A stretch of 64,000 nt of DNA from Mediterranea massiliensis (GTDB taxonomy: Bacteria; Bacteroidota; Bacteroidia; Bacteroidales; Bacteroidaceae). The stretch is taken from the NCBI RefSeq assembly GCF_900128475.1, contig NZ_LT635836.1:62001-126000 (forward strand). Direction: 5' to 3'. The notes beneath the pieces were generated by a model. It ran no database searches and was not told the DNA's origin. It saw nothing but the letters and a program-made list of their open reading frames with translations. The translations under genes were made by a program, and so were the position numbers. Position 1 is the first letter of the stretch. Every line of letters starts with the position of its first letter. Below are positions 43,889-52,707 of this stretch, one piece after another.

Positions 43889-45586
43889 TCAATCAGCCAT
43901 CAGTTTGCGATATCGCACGCGGGTAGGCTCTTCCTTGCCCAACCGCTTCAGCTTGTTTTCTTCGTATTCCGAATAGGAACCTTCGAAGAAGAACACATTC
44001 GAATTGCCCTCAAAAGCCAGAATGTGCGTACAGATACGGTCGAGGAACCAACGGTCGTGGCTGATGACCACGGCACAGCCAGCAAAGTCCTCAAGACCTT
44101 CCTCCAAGGCACGGAGGGTATTGACGTCGATGTCGTTGGTAGGCTCGTCGAGCAGCAGCACGTTACCCTCTTCCTTCAAGGCCATGGCCAGGTGCAGACG
44201 GTTGCGCTCACCGCCCGAGAGGACTCCACAAAGCTTCTCCTGGTCGGCACCCGAGAAGTTGAAACGGGAAAGATAGGCGCGGGCATTAATGTCACGTCCG
44301 CCCATACGAATCAGTTCGTTGCCCCCTGAAATGACCTGATAAACACTCTTGTTGGGATCGATATCCTTGTGCTGCTGGTCCACATAGGCCACCTTCACGG
44401 TCTCGCCCACCTCAAACTCACCCTTGTCGGGCTTCTCCAATCCCATAATCAGGCGGAACAATGTAGTCTTACCTGCACCGTTCGGCCCGATGATGCCCAC
44501 GATGCCGTTGGGCGGAAGCATAAAGTTGAGGTCGTCGAAAAGCAACTTGTCACCATAAGCCTTGGCCACATGCTTGGCCTCGATGACCTTGTTGCCCAGA
44601 CGCGGACCGTTGGGGATAAAGATTTCCAACTTTTCTTCCTTCTCCTTCACGTCTTCGTTCAGCAACTTGTCGTACGAGTTCAGACGGGCCTTTCCCTTGG
44701 CCTGACGGGCCTTGGGCGCCATGCGCACCCACTCCAACTCGCGCTCCAGCGTCTTGCGACGCTTGCTGGCCGTCTTTTCTTCCATCTCCATGCGCTTGGT
44801 TTTCTGTTCCAGCCAGCTGGAATAGTTGCCCTTCCAGGGAATACCCTCCCCACGGTCGAGCTCCAGAATCCATCCGGCCACATGGTCGAGGAAGTAGCGG
44901 TCGTGCGTCACGGCAATCACCGTACCCTCATACTGCTGCAAGTGCTGCTCCAGCCAGTCGATGGACTCGGCATCGAGGTGGTTGGTAGGCTCGTCCAGCA
45001 ACAGGATGTCAGGCTTCTGCAACAGCAGGCGGCAGAGGGCTACACGGCGACGCTCACCTCCCGACAGATGCTCTACCGACTGGTCTTCGGGCGGACAACG
45101 CAAAGCATCCATGGCGCGCTCCAGCTTACTGTCCAGGTTCCACGCATCCGTCGCATCGATGATATCCTGCAATTCAGCCTGGCGGGCGAAGAGCTTCTCC
45201 ATCTTGTCCGCATCCTCATAGTACTCAGGCAGGCCGAACTTCTGATTGATTTCTTCGTATTCGTTCAGCGCGTCCACGATGGGCTGAACGCCTTCCATTA
45301 CTACTTCCTTCACGGTTTTCGTAGGATCCAGATAAGGTTCCTGCGCCAGATATCCCACCGAATACCCGGGTGAAAACACCACTTCGCCCTGATAGGATTT
45401 ATCCAACCCGGCGATAATCTTCAGCAAGGTAGACTTACCCGAACCGTTCAGACCGATGATACCAATCTTCGCTCCATAAAAGAACGACAGATAGATATTC
45501 TTCAGCACCTGCTTGTTGTTCTGCTGAATGGTCTTGTTCAGACCTACCATTGAAAAAATAATTTTCTTATCGTCAACTGTTGCCAT
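43889..45586 (-). CDS. ettA: Energy-dependent translational throttle protein EttA (ABC-F)
   Basis: 565 aa from the ATG at 45586 (MATVDDKKIIFSMVGLNK), the standard start; an upstream in-frame extension is ignored. Two ABC ATPase domains are present: Walker A GLNGSGKST and GPNGAGKTT, signatures LSGGERRRVALCRLL and LSGGERNRLHLAMAL, Walker B ILLLDEPTNHLD and VLLLDEPTNDID. The linker between them has the EttA arm and P-site tRNA-interaction motif. EttA gates the first step of elongation according to ATP/ADP ratio. The leader is about 105 nt. Confidence 0.95.
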   Translation of the reverse strand: MATVDDKKIIFSMVGLNKTIQQNNKQVLKNIYLSFFYGAKIGIIGLNGSGKSTLLKIIAGLDKSYQGEVVFSPGYSVGYLAQEPYLDPTKTVKEVVMEGVQPIVDALNEYEEINQKFGLPEYYEDADKMEKLFARQAELQDIIDATDAWNLDSKLERAMDALRCPPEDQSVEHLSGGERRRVALCRLLLQKPDILLLDEPTNHLDAESIDWLEQHLQQYEGTVIAVTHDRYFLDHVAGWILELDRGEGIPWKGNYSSWLEQKTKRMEMEEKTASKRRKTLERELEWVRMAPKARQAKGKARLNSYDKLLNEDVKEKEEKLEIFIPNGPRLGNKVIEAKHVAKAYGDKLLFDDLNFMLPPNGIVGIIGPNGAGKTTLFRLIMGLEKPDKGEFEVGETVKVAYVDQQHKDIDPNKSVYQVISGGNELIRMGGRDINARAYLSRFNFSGADQEKLCGVLSGGERNRLHLAMALKEEGNVLLLDEPTNDIDVNTLRALEEGLEDFAGCAVVISHDRWFLDRICTHILAFEGNSNVFFFEGSYSEYEENKLKRLGKEEPTRVRYRKLMAD

Positions 45587-45698
45587 ATAATATATATTAA
45601 TAATGTAGATAATCTGGTATGAATGACGTACACAATCTGCAGGCACGATGCATACAACCTCCGAAGAGCTTTTCCACATCCTCCTGCAAACCTATGCG

Positions 45699-45706
45699 CA
45701 AAGATA
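45699..45706 (-). promoter_or_regulatory. -7 element of ettA
   Basis: CAAAGATA reads TATCTTTG on the minus strand, 113 nt before the ettA start, divergent from the tRNA promoter. Confidence 0.55.
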
Positions 45707-45747
45707 AGAAAAAAAGCAAAAAACTTTGCAACTTCAAAAAAATTATC

Positions 45748-45755
45748 TATCTTTG
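45748..45755 (+). promoter_or_regulatory. -7 element of tRNA-Lys
   Basis: TATCTTTG lies 26 nt before the tRNA 5' end; CTTTGC at 45724 is a plausible upstream element. Confidence 0.65.
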
Positions 45756-45780
45756 CACCCGCTTAACGGCAATAAGGTTT

Positions 45781-45853
45781 GATTCGCTAGCTCAGCAGGT
45801 AGAGCACAACACTTTTAATGTTGGGGTCTTGGGTTCGAGCCCCAAGCGGATCA
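45781..45853 (+). tRNA. tRNA-Lys (anticodon UUU)
   Basis: 73 nt. The acceptor stem GATTCGC pairs with GCGGATC (one G-U pair), followed by discriminator A. The D arm is GCTCAGCAGGTAGAGC; the anticodon stem is CAACA/TGTTG around the loop CTTTTAA, giving anticodon TTT; the T arm is TTGGG-TTCGAGC-CCCAA. The CCA end is not encoded. An intrinsic terminator follows, so it is a single-gene transcript. The DNA beyond it is accessory, as often seen at tRNA 3' ends. Confidence 0.95.
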
Positions 45854-45879
45854 CTCAAACAAAAAGCAAAACAACGAAA

Positions 45880-45917
45880 ACCGCTGATAATCAATCATTA
45901 TCGGCGGTTTTTCTTTT
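45880..45917 (+). terminator. Terminator of tRNA-Lys
   Basis: ACCGCTGATAAT and ATTATCGGCGGT form the stem (one G-U pair), followed by TTTTCTTTTT. Confidence 0.85.
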
Positions 45918-45977
45918 TATCCATACTGCAAATTGAAGCAGAATATGGCATCTAAAAGGAGGTGAAACAGGTGGACT

Positions 45978-46010
45978 TGAATTCCACTTAAGAACAAGTC
46001 CACCTACCTG
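45978..46010. repeat. 11-bp inverted repeat downstream of the tRNA
   Basis: AGGTGGACTTG and CAAGTCCACCT are perfect inverted copies separated by about 14 nt, close after the tRNA terminator. It may be a remnant of an integration site or a stem-loop; nothing else marks its role. Confidence 0.35.
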
Positions 46011-46029
46011 GATTATATTTCACTAATTA

Positions 46030-46146
46030 TTAGCGTTTTATATAAAGAACTCTTCCTAAAACATGTATTTCTACACCATCAAAAAAATGAAGAGCATAGT
46101 TCTTTTCAGGTGATTTTTCATGGCGTAAGTAATAAGGAAAATTCTC
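46030..46146 (-). pseudogene. C-terminal remnant of an unknown (possibly S24/UmuD-like) gene
   Basis: On the minus strand an open frame of 38 codons ends at TAA 46030-46032 and includes PYYLRHEKSPEKNYALHFFD and GVEIHVLGRVLYIKR. The 'LGRVLYI' end recalls the last beta-strand of S24/UmuD-type peptidases, but this is only an impression. No start codon or upstream domain exists, so it is a fragment. It supports the view that this tRNA-proximal region holds leftovers of earlier insertions. Confidence 0.35.
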
Positions 46147-46191
46147 CTAAAATCACTAAAAATAGGTATTGATAAGGTAAAGTATGACCTG

Positions 46192-46199
46192 TAAATTTG
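46192..46199 (+). promoter_or_regulatory. -7 element of the TetR gene
   Basis: TAAATTTG fits TAnnTTTG; a transcript start near 46206 makes 46229 the usable ATG. Confidence 0.55.
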
Positions 46200-46228
46200 C
46201 ACCATCAAATAGGGACCATGTTCTTTAT

Positions 46229-46840
46229 ATGCAAATTTTAAAAGAAAACATACGGAGTTTTATATTGAAAGTAGCCAGACAGCAATTCGAGCAAAAAGGT
46301 TATTCCAAGACTTCCATGCGCGAAATAGCAGATTTAGCAGGAATTGGTGTCGGGAATATCTATAACTACTTCACGAACAAAGATGATTTGTTTCGTGAGG
46401 TGGTGCGTCCGGTTTTATACGCTTTGGAAGCTATGTTGCAAGAGCATCACGGCATACGGGGAGAGGATATTATGATGATGAGGTCGGAAGAATACCTGAA
46501 ATCCTGTATAGACGAATATGTTTCGCTAATTGACAAACATAGCACATTGATGAAGATTCTGCTGTTTCATGCGCAAGGTTCTTCGTTGGAGAGCTTTCGC
46601 GAGAATTATACAGATCGTTCTACCGAATTGGTCAAAATCTGGTTCGCGTCCATGCGGCGGAAGCATCCTGAAATCAATACGGCAGTGTCTGATTTTATCA
46701 TCCATTTGCATACGGTATGGATGTTCACGATGTTCGAGGAACTGTTGATGCACGCCATACCCCGACAGGAAATGGAGGCTATTTTACATGATTATATTTT
46801 GTTTGAAATTCAAGGTTGGAGGGCAATCATCAAGATATGA
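46229..46840 (+). CDS. TetR/AcrR-family transcriptional regulator
   Basis: 203 aa from ATG 46229. The N-terminal HTH is clear: ARQQFEQKGYSKTSMREIAD and GIGVGNIYNYFTNKDDLFRE (about residues 15-55). The C-terminal ligand-binding domain is helical and unassigned. It precedes a methyltransferase and two ABC exporter genes on the same strand, with a terminator between, and probably controls them as TetR regulators of efflux systems usually do. The leader is about 23 nt. Confidence 0.9.
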   Translation: MQILKENIRSFILKVARQQFEQKGYSKTSMREIADLAGIGVGNIYNYFTNKDDLFREVVRPVLYALEAMLQEHHGIRGEDIMMMRSEEYLKSCIDEYVSLIDKHSTLMKILLFHAQGSSLESFRENYTDRSTELVKIWFASMRRKHPEINTAVSDFIIHLHTVWMFTMFEELLMHAIPRQEMEAILHDYILFEIQGWRAIIKI

Positions 46841-46890
46841 GATACAGACAGCTTAAATATAAAAAGACAGCTGCGTTAGAGCGGTTGGCA

Positions 46891-46926
46891 AGGAGGAAAT
46901 CTTCATAGAGGTTTCCTCCTTTTTTT
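46891..46926 (+). terminator. Terminator of the TetR gene
   Basis: AGGAGGAAA and TTTCCTCCT form the stem, followed by six T. Confidence 0.85.
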
Positions 46927-46969
46927 ATGAACAAATCTGAATATCGTTCACTATTAAACACCTAAAGAT

Positions 46970-47785
46970 ATGAAACAGAAACATGAGTTTAAGAGCATCG
47001 TGGCGGAAACACTACTTATTCCGCTATACATGCGAGCAAAAGAAAGCCGTCGAGATAACCCCATTCTGAATGACAAGACTGCGGAACAGCTGGCGGACAA
47101 TTTGGAATATGATTATTCCCAATTTGATGGAGCAAAACTGAGTGAAGTGGGATGTGTGGTGCGAGGATGGTATTTTGACCGTGCCGTACAGCAGTTTATC
47201 GAAACGCATCCAAATCCGGTCGTGGTGAATGTGGGTTGTGGGCTGGATACCCGTTTCCAGCGTATCGGAAACGGAAAGACTATCTTTTATGATATGGATC
47301 TGCCGGAAGTCATTGCGTTGCGCCGGAAACTGATACCTGAACAGCTGGGTAATATCTATATCGCTGCGTCCTTGCTGGAAACCGACTGGATGGACAATCT
47401 CTGTCGGAAACATCCCAATGCGGAATTTATTTTTATTGTGGAAGGAGTGCTGATGTATTTTTATGAAAAGCAGGTAAAAGCCTTCCTGCATGCCGTGGCA
47501 AGCCGTTTCGAGGGAGGCGAACTGTGGTTTGACGTATGCGGTACGATAATGAGCCGGCACGGGGTAAAGCCAGACTCGCTTCGCAAGCATAAGGCTCAAA
47601 TCCGCTTCGGACTGAGTGACGGGCGTTTGGTCGAACAATGGGAACCAACTTTGCAACTTATTGAGCAAGCCAATTATATGAAGTTTTTCCGTTCACGCTG
47701 GGGATTTTTCTTTGGTTATGTGCTGGGACAGATACCCTGGTTATGTTTTAAATTCAGTTCAATGTTGGGATATAAAATAGCATAA
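46970..47785 (+). CDS. LCMT/Ppm1-family SAM-dependent methyltransferase
   Basis: 271 aa. VVVNVGCGLDTRFQRI (near residue 80) is SAM motif I of the leucine-carboxyl-methyltransferase / polyketide O-methyltransferase (TcmP) family; YDMDLPEVIALRR and FIFIVEGVLMYF are later family motifs. Bacterial members methylate carboxyls or hydroxyls of small molecules. It lies between the TetR gene and two ABC exporters, so it may modify the exported compound or detoxify a metabolite. Substrate unknown. Confidence 0.88.
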   Translation: MKQKHEFKSIVAETLLIPLYMRAKESRRDNPILNDKTAEQLADNLEYDYSQFDGAKLSEVGCVVRGWYFDRAVQQFIETHPNPVVVNVGCGLDTRFQRIGNGKTIFYDMDLPEVIALRRKLIPEQLGNIYIAASLLETDWMDNLCRKHPNAEFIFIVEGVLMYFYEKQVKAFLHAVASRFEGGELWFDVCGTIMSRHGVKPDSLRKHKAQIRFGLSDGRLVEQWEPTLQLIEQANYMKFFRSRWGFFFGYVLGQIPWLCFKFSSMLGYKIA

Positions 47786-47903
47786 ATAGAATCTACCAGT
47801 TCATTAAAAGGAAATCTTGTCTATTGTCTGCAGGACTTGATGAAGTGAAAGTAGATAAAAAAGAAAAAGAATATATGTATAGTTACGAGAAAACAATATA
47901 ATA

Positions 47904-49679
47904 ATGGGAACTTTAAAAAAATTACAGGGCTATATGGGACAGCGACGGATTCTCTTTCCTTTGTCCCTCATTCTGTCGGCACTTAGTGCGTTGGCAGGAT
48001 TGGTGCCGTACATATTGATATGGCTTATTGTAAAAGAATTACTTGTACCGGATACCGTCGGCGATACGGACATGATGGTTTATGCCTGGTGGGCAGCTGG
48101 TCTGGCCATAGGAAGCGTTGTGCTTTACTTTGTTGCATTGATGGCTTCACATCTGGCTGCTTTCCGTGTGGAAAGCAATATCCGACGTGATGCGATGGAA
48201 CGTGTAGTGGCTATGCCGCTTGGTTTTTTTGATCAAAATACATCCGGACGAATCCGTAAGATTATTGATGACAATGCCAGCATTACGCATACTTTTCTGG
48301 CTCACCAGTTGCCTGATCTGGCAGCTACGGTATTGATGCCTCTGTTGACTACGGTGCTTATTTTCGTTTTTGACTGGCAGTTGGGATTGGCCTGTCTTGT
48401 CCCCGTACTGGTAGCGATGGGATTAATGACTTACATGATGAACGGAAATGGACGGGAATTCATGAGTAAATACATGACCGCTTTGGAAGAAATGAATACG
48501 GAGGCTGTAGAATACGTACGTGGTATTCCTGTAGTAAAAGTATTCCAACAGACCATTTATTCATTTAAGAATTTTCATCGAAGTATTATGAATTATAATA
48601 GAATGGTAACGGCATATACACGTATGTGGTGTCACCCTATGACATTCTATACGGTAATTATCAATGGTTTCGCTTTCTTTCTCGCTCCTGTCTCCATACT
48701 GATGATAGGGCATGGTAATGAGCCTGTATCAGTACTGGTAGATTTCTTCCTTTTTATTCTGCTTACCCCTCTTTTCTCACAAAGTATTATGAAAAGCATG
48801 TATCTCCAACAAGCTACAGGGCAAGCTGGAGAAGCGATAAACAGGTTGGAAGATCTGCTGAACTATGAAGTGCTGAAAGAAGCGGATAATTCACAAAAGC
48901 CCAAACGGTTTGATATCATGTTCGAACATGTTTCTTTTTCTTATCCTGGTACCGGACAAAAGGCCATAGACAATATCAGTTTTAAACTTCCCCAAGGTCA
49001 GACTTATGCTCTTGTGGGGGCTTCCGGCAGTGGGAAAACGACAATAGCCCGTCTGCTTCCACGTTTCTGGGATGTGCAGGAAGGCCGGATTAGTATAGGC
49101 GGCGTAGATGTACGAGATATTTCTAAAGAATCATTAATGGACAGCATAGCCTTTGTTTTCCAGCAGGCTCATCTTTTTAAAACTACCTTATGGGATAATC
49201 TCATTTACGGCAAACCAAACGCCACAAAAGAAGAGGTAAGCCGTGCGATTGATGCGGCACAATGCAGGGAAATTATAGACCGTTTGCCGGATGGATTGCA
49301 AACAAAAATCGGGGCTGAAGGTACTTACTTGTCGGGTGGTGAACAGCAGCGTATTGTACTGGCACGTGCCATTCTGAAAGATGCACCTATTGTGGTACTT
49401 GATGAAGCTACGGCTTTTGCCGACCCAGAAAATGAAGTGCTTATTAAACATGCTCTGAAAGAATTGACTCGTGGAAAAACTGTTCTGAAGATTGCTCACC
49501 GCTTGTCAACTGTAGTTGATGCTGACCGTATTCTTGTAGTAGATAATGGGGAAATAGCAGAAGAAGGAACTCATCAGGAACTTTTGGCAAAGAAGGGAAT
49601 TTATGCGGTAATGTGGAATGAATATAACCGTTCCGCAAGCTGGACTATTGGCAGAAAGGAGGATAATAATCATGATTAA
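47904..49679 (+). CDS. ABC exporter half-transporter 1 (membrane plus ATPase)
   Basis: 591 aa. Six membrane helices in the first 310 residues form a type IV exporter domain (AFRVESNIRRDAMERVVAMP is the coupling region). The ATPase has Walker A GASGSGKTT, signature LSGGEQQRIVLARAIL, Walker B PIVVLDEATAFADPE and the H-loop in KIAHRLSTV. It overlaps the next ABC gene by 8 nt, so the two probably form a heterodimer. The signature and Walker residues look intact. Cargo unknown. Confidence 0.92.
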   Translation: MGTLKKLQGYMGQRRILFPLSLILSALSALAGLVPYILIWLIVKELLVPDTVGDTDMMVYAWWAAGLAIGSVVLYFVALMASHLAAFRVESNIRRDAMERVVAMPLGFFDQNTSGRIRKIIDDNASITHTFLAHQLPDLAATVLMPLLTTVLIFVFDWQLGLACLVPVLVAMGLMTYMMNGNGREFMSKYMTALEEMNTEAVEYVRGIPVVKVFQQTIYSFKNFHRSIMNYNRMVTAYTRMWCHPMTFYTVIINGFAFFLAPVSILMIGHGNEPVSVLVDFFLFILLTPLFSQSIMKSMYLQQATGQAGEAINRLEDLLNYEVLKEADNSQKPKRFDIMFEHVSFSYPGTGQKAIDNISFKLPQGQTYALVGASGSGKTTIARLLPRFWDVQEGRISIGGVDVRDISKESLMDSIAFVFQQAHLFKTTLWDNLIYGKPNATKEEVSRAIDAAQCREIIDRLPDGLQTKIGAEGTYLSGGEQQRIVLARAILKDAPIVVLDEATAFADPENEVLIKHALKELTRGKTVLKIAHRLSTVVDADRILVVDNGEIAEEGTHQELLAKKGIYAVMWNEYNRSASWTIGRKEDNNHD

Positions 49680-51411
49680 AACCATACAACAACGCTTTGC
49701 CCTGTCGTATCAGGGAGCTAAGGATTTTCTGAGAGGTGTATTGTTTACTACACTGTTGGATCTGGCACTGATGTTGCCGGCTGTTTATGTTTTCCTGTTT
49801 TTGGATGATTGGCTGAGGCCTTTACTTGTTTCAGGAACATCGACAACTCACGGATTGTTATACTACGGATTGCTTGGCCTAGGTTTCATGGGAGTAATGT
49901 ATGTTATAGGTTATTTCCAGTATAACAGTACTTATACGTCGGTCTATGACGAGAGTGCAATACGCCGTGTGTCATTGGCAGAGAAGTTACGTTTATTGCC
50001 ATTGGCTTTTTTCGGAGAGAAGAATCTTTCAGACCTTACAGCTACCATTATGGATGACTGTTCGGACATGGAACATACTTTTTCACATGCTGTGCCACAG
50101 CTTTTTGCTTCTCTAATTGCTATCCTGTTAATAGCAATTGGCATGTTTTTCTATAACTGGCAGTTAGCCTTGGCTCTTTTCTGGGTAGTTCCGACAGCAA
50201 TGGCGTTACTCATATTTTCTCAACGAAAAATGAGAACGGGTAATCGTGAAAATTATCTGAACAAACGGGCGGTAAGTGAAGCTATACAGGAAGGATTGGA
50301 CAATATTCAAGAAATAAAAGCATATAATCAAGAGACAAACTACCGCCAGACCCTTACCGACAAGATTGACTCCTACGAACAGGCACTGACCCGTAATGAA
50401 CTGTTGCTTGGCGTATTGGTGCATGGAGCTCAAAGTTTGCTTAAGTTAGGCATAGCTTCTGTTATCATAGTTGGAGCTGATATGCTTTCAACAGGCAGGC
50501 TTGATCTTTTTGTCTATCTTGTTTTTCTGGTTCTTGGTTCCCGGATTTACGCTCCTATAGATGAAGTGATGAACAACCTTGCTGCCCTTTCTTATCTTGA
50601 TGTACGTATTCGACGTATGCGCGAGATGCAGGACATGCCTGTTCAGCATGGAACCACAAAGTTCACGCCTGAAAATTTTGACATAGTGTTCAATCATGTA
50701 GATTTTGCTTACGAAACGGGTAAGCAAGTATTGTATGACGTGAGTTTTATTGCCCGTCAGGGGGAAATTACAGCATTGGTAGGCCCTTCGGGGAGCGGTA
50801 AGAGTACAGCTGCTAAACTTTCCGCGCGTTTTTGGGACATACGACAGGGATCAATCACTCTTGGTGGAATTGACATCAGCCAGATAGAGCCGGAAACTTT
50901 GCTACGTTATTTTTCTGTTGTGTTTCAGGATGTGGTTTTATTCAATGCATCTGTTATAGATAATATTCGTATCGGTCGCCGTGACGCAACGGATGAAGAA
51001 GTCTTGCGTGTGGCACATTTGGCGCAATGTGATGAGTTCGTTACCAAGATGCCTGACGGATACCGTACTGTTATCGGAGAAAACGGAAATACACTCTCCG
51101 GAGGCGAACGTCAGCGTATTTCTATTGCCCGTGCTTTACTTAAGGATGCTCCTATCGTTCTATTGGATGAAGCTACGGCATCACTGGATGTTGAAAATGA
51201 GACTAAAATACAAACGGCGATTTCAGAACTGGTGCGTGACAAGACGGTCCTCATTATTGCCCATCGTATGAGAACTATTGCCCATGCGGATAGAATTGTA
51301 GTATTGAAAGACGGTATGGTAACAGACGTAGGCACTTCTGATGAACTTATCCAAAAGGATGGATATTTCAAGCGTATGATAGAGTTACAAATGAAAAAAC
51401 AAAAATACTGA
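49672..51411 (+). CDS. ABC exporter half-transporter 2 (membrane plus ATPase)
   Basis: 579 aa from ATG 49672, overlapping the end of the first ABC gene (ATGATTAA), which indicates translational coupling. The exporter domain is followed by an ATPase with Walker A GPSGSGKST, signature LSGGERQRISIARALL, Walker B PIVLLDEATASLDVE and H-loop IAHRMRTI. Both partners have complete motifs, so either could hydrolyse ATP. Arrangements TetR-methyltransferase-ABC-ABC suggest export of a small molecule or siderophore-like compound. Confidence 0.92.
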   Translation: MIKTIQQRFALSYQGAKDFLRGVLFTTLLDLALMLPAVYVFLFLDDWLRPLLVSGTSTTHGLLYYGLLGLGFMGVMYVIGYFQYNSTYTSVYDESAIRRVSLAEKLRLLPLAFFGEKNLSDLTATIMDDCSDMEHTFSHAVPQLFASLIAILLIAIGMFFYNWQLALALFWVVPTAMALLIFSQRKMRTGNRENYLNKRAVSEAIQEGLDNIQEIKAYNQETNYRQTLTDKIDSYEQALTRNELLLGVLVHGAQSLLKLGIASVIIVGADMLSTGRLDLFVYLVFLVLGSRIYAPIDEVMNNLAALSYLDVRIRRMREMQDMPVQHGTTKFTPENFDIVFNHVDFAYETGKQVLYDVSFIARQGEITALVGPSGSGKSTAAKLSARFWDIRQGSITLGGIDISQIEPETLLRYFSVVFQDVVLFNASVIDNIRIGRRDATDEEVLRVAHLAQCDEFVTKMPDGYRTVIGENGNTLSGGERQRISIARALLKDAPIVLLDEATASLDVENETKIQTAISELVRDKTVLIIAHRMRTIAHADRIVVLKDGMVTDVGTSDELIQKDGYFKRMIELQMKKQKY

Positions 51412-51435
51412 GAATAACTCATCACATACATTGTT

Positions 51436-51464
51436 CGGGACATGGTCATCATGGCCATGTCCCG
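51436..51464. terminator. Stem-loop between convergent ABC and dlt-like operons
   Basis: CGGGACATGG and CCATGTCCCG form a perfect 10-bp stem. No T-run follows, so it is a hairpin of likely terminator function. The remaining bases to 51666 hold no gene. Confidence 0.6.
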
Positions 51465-51666
51465 GATGCAATCAACATTACTGTATAGTTTTTCATTACC
51501 CGCATATAGTAGAATATGCAGAAGATGTCGTGTAGGATTGTTTTACAACTGAGGGGACAAAAAATATTGAGAATGTGAAGGATTATATTCTGTGATAATG
51601 TTTATGTTATTGAAACGAAAGGATTCATCCTGCTACCCGTAAGAATCTTTTGGGAGTTATCTGATA

Positions 51667-52707
51667 TCATTGAAATTTATAAATTCTTTCCAGTAGTTTA
51701 TTGCCTAACAAGGGACGGTAGTGTCCTGATTCATAATAGTTGTGATAATCTTCTGTAAACTCGTTAATACCACTGAAATCATATACATTTTCTTTTCCAA
51801 AAATGCTTTGCAAGATTTCTCTATCATCCGGGTGCAGTTCTTTCTGGTTATAATCCGGACTGATAACGACACGTATTGAGGTGTTATGACGACGCAGCAC
51901 GTCCATGATTTCATCCAGTACCTTCCGTTGCTTTTGATATATGGCGGGAGCAGTTATGGTGACCGTGCCATCCCGTTCGGGAAACTCTTTTTTACGATTT
52001 TTCCAATACGCCTCGCCTTCCTGTTCAATCTGCTTTTCACGAGGGTTGAATGCGTCATTATTCTTCGAATCACGTATCCTTCCATAAGGATTCATTCGTT
52101 TCATTTTCAGTTCTACTTTTCCGGTTATGCGGTATTTCAGGTATGGGAACAAAAAATCAGGTGTTGCGAATCCCTGTATGAACGCCAACTGAACCGTAAA
52201 CGGATTACGCCCTGATATGGCAGACGGAAGAATATTACTGGGACCCGTCAGGAGCTCAAAATGTGAAAGGGAAGCCCGATCAAGAATTATCAGCACATTC
52301 TTTATTTCTGCACCTTCACGGTCAAGGGCACGGAGTTTGAGGCTTATCGCTTTTATGCTCTCCGCATTGCCGAAAAGGCGGATGGCACGATCGCCGGGAG
52401 CAAGATATTTTTCCCATTCCCCGCATCGGAATGCCATCGTGCAGGAATTACCCAAAATAAATGAATTGAAATGCACGCTGTCATTATGGTTCTTGTATAT
52501 TTGCCAACCTACATGATGTTCGTTCAGTGTGACATCAGAATCATATACGTCATATTTGTGAAGTACCATAAAAGGATCATCGTAAACGTACAGGGCAATC
52601 AAAGCCCAAAATGGTATGGTGAACAGGACTAACTTTCGGACAAAGTGTAGGAAAGCAGACCGTTTACGGATGTTTGCACCAATAATAGTATCCAGATTTT
52701 TTTCCAT
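51667..52707 (-). CDS. DltD/SGNH-like acyltransfer partner protein
   Basis: 346 aa. One N-terminal membrane helix (LVLFTIPFWALIALYVY). FILGNSCTMAF (near residue 84) resembles SGNH block I, with Ser as nucleophile, and the C-terminal DYHNYYESGHYRP gives the Asp-x-x-His of block V. This organisation matches DltD and AlgJ/AlgX-type proteins that work with an MBOAT protein to acylate an extracellular polymer. The start overlaps the stop of the MBOAT gene by one base. It is the last gene of the four-gene operon. Confidence 0.75.
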   Translation of the reverse strand: MEKNLDTIIGANIRKRSAFLHFVRKLVLFTIPFWALIALYVYDDPFMVLHKYDVYDSDVTLNEHHVGWQIYKNHNDSVHFNSFILGNSCTMAFRCGEWEKYLAPGDRAIRLFGNAESIKAISLKLRALDREGAEIKNVLIILDRASLSHFELLTGPSNILPSAISGRNPFTVQLAFIQGFATPDFLFPYLKYRITGKVELKMKRMNPYGRIRDSKNNDAFNPREKQIEQEGEAYWKNRKKEFPERDGTVTITAPAIYQKQRKVLDEIMDVLRRHNTSIRVVISPDYNQKELHPDDREILQSIFGKENVYDFSGINEFTEDYHNYYESGHYRPLLGNKLLERIYKFQ

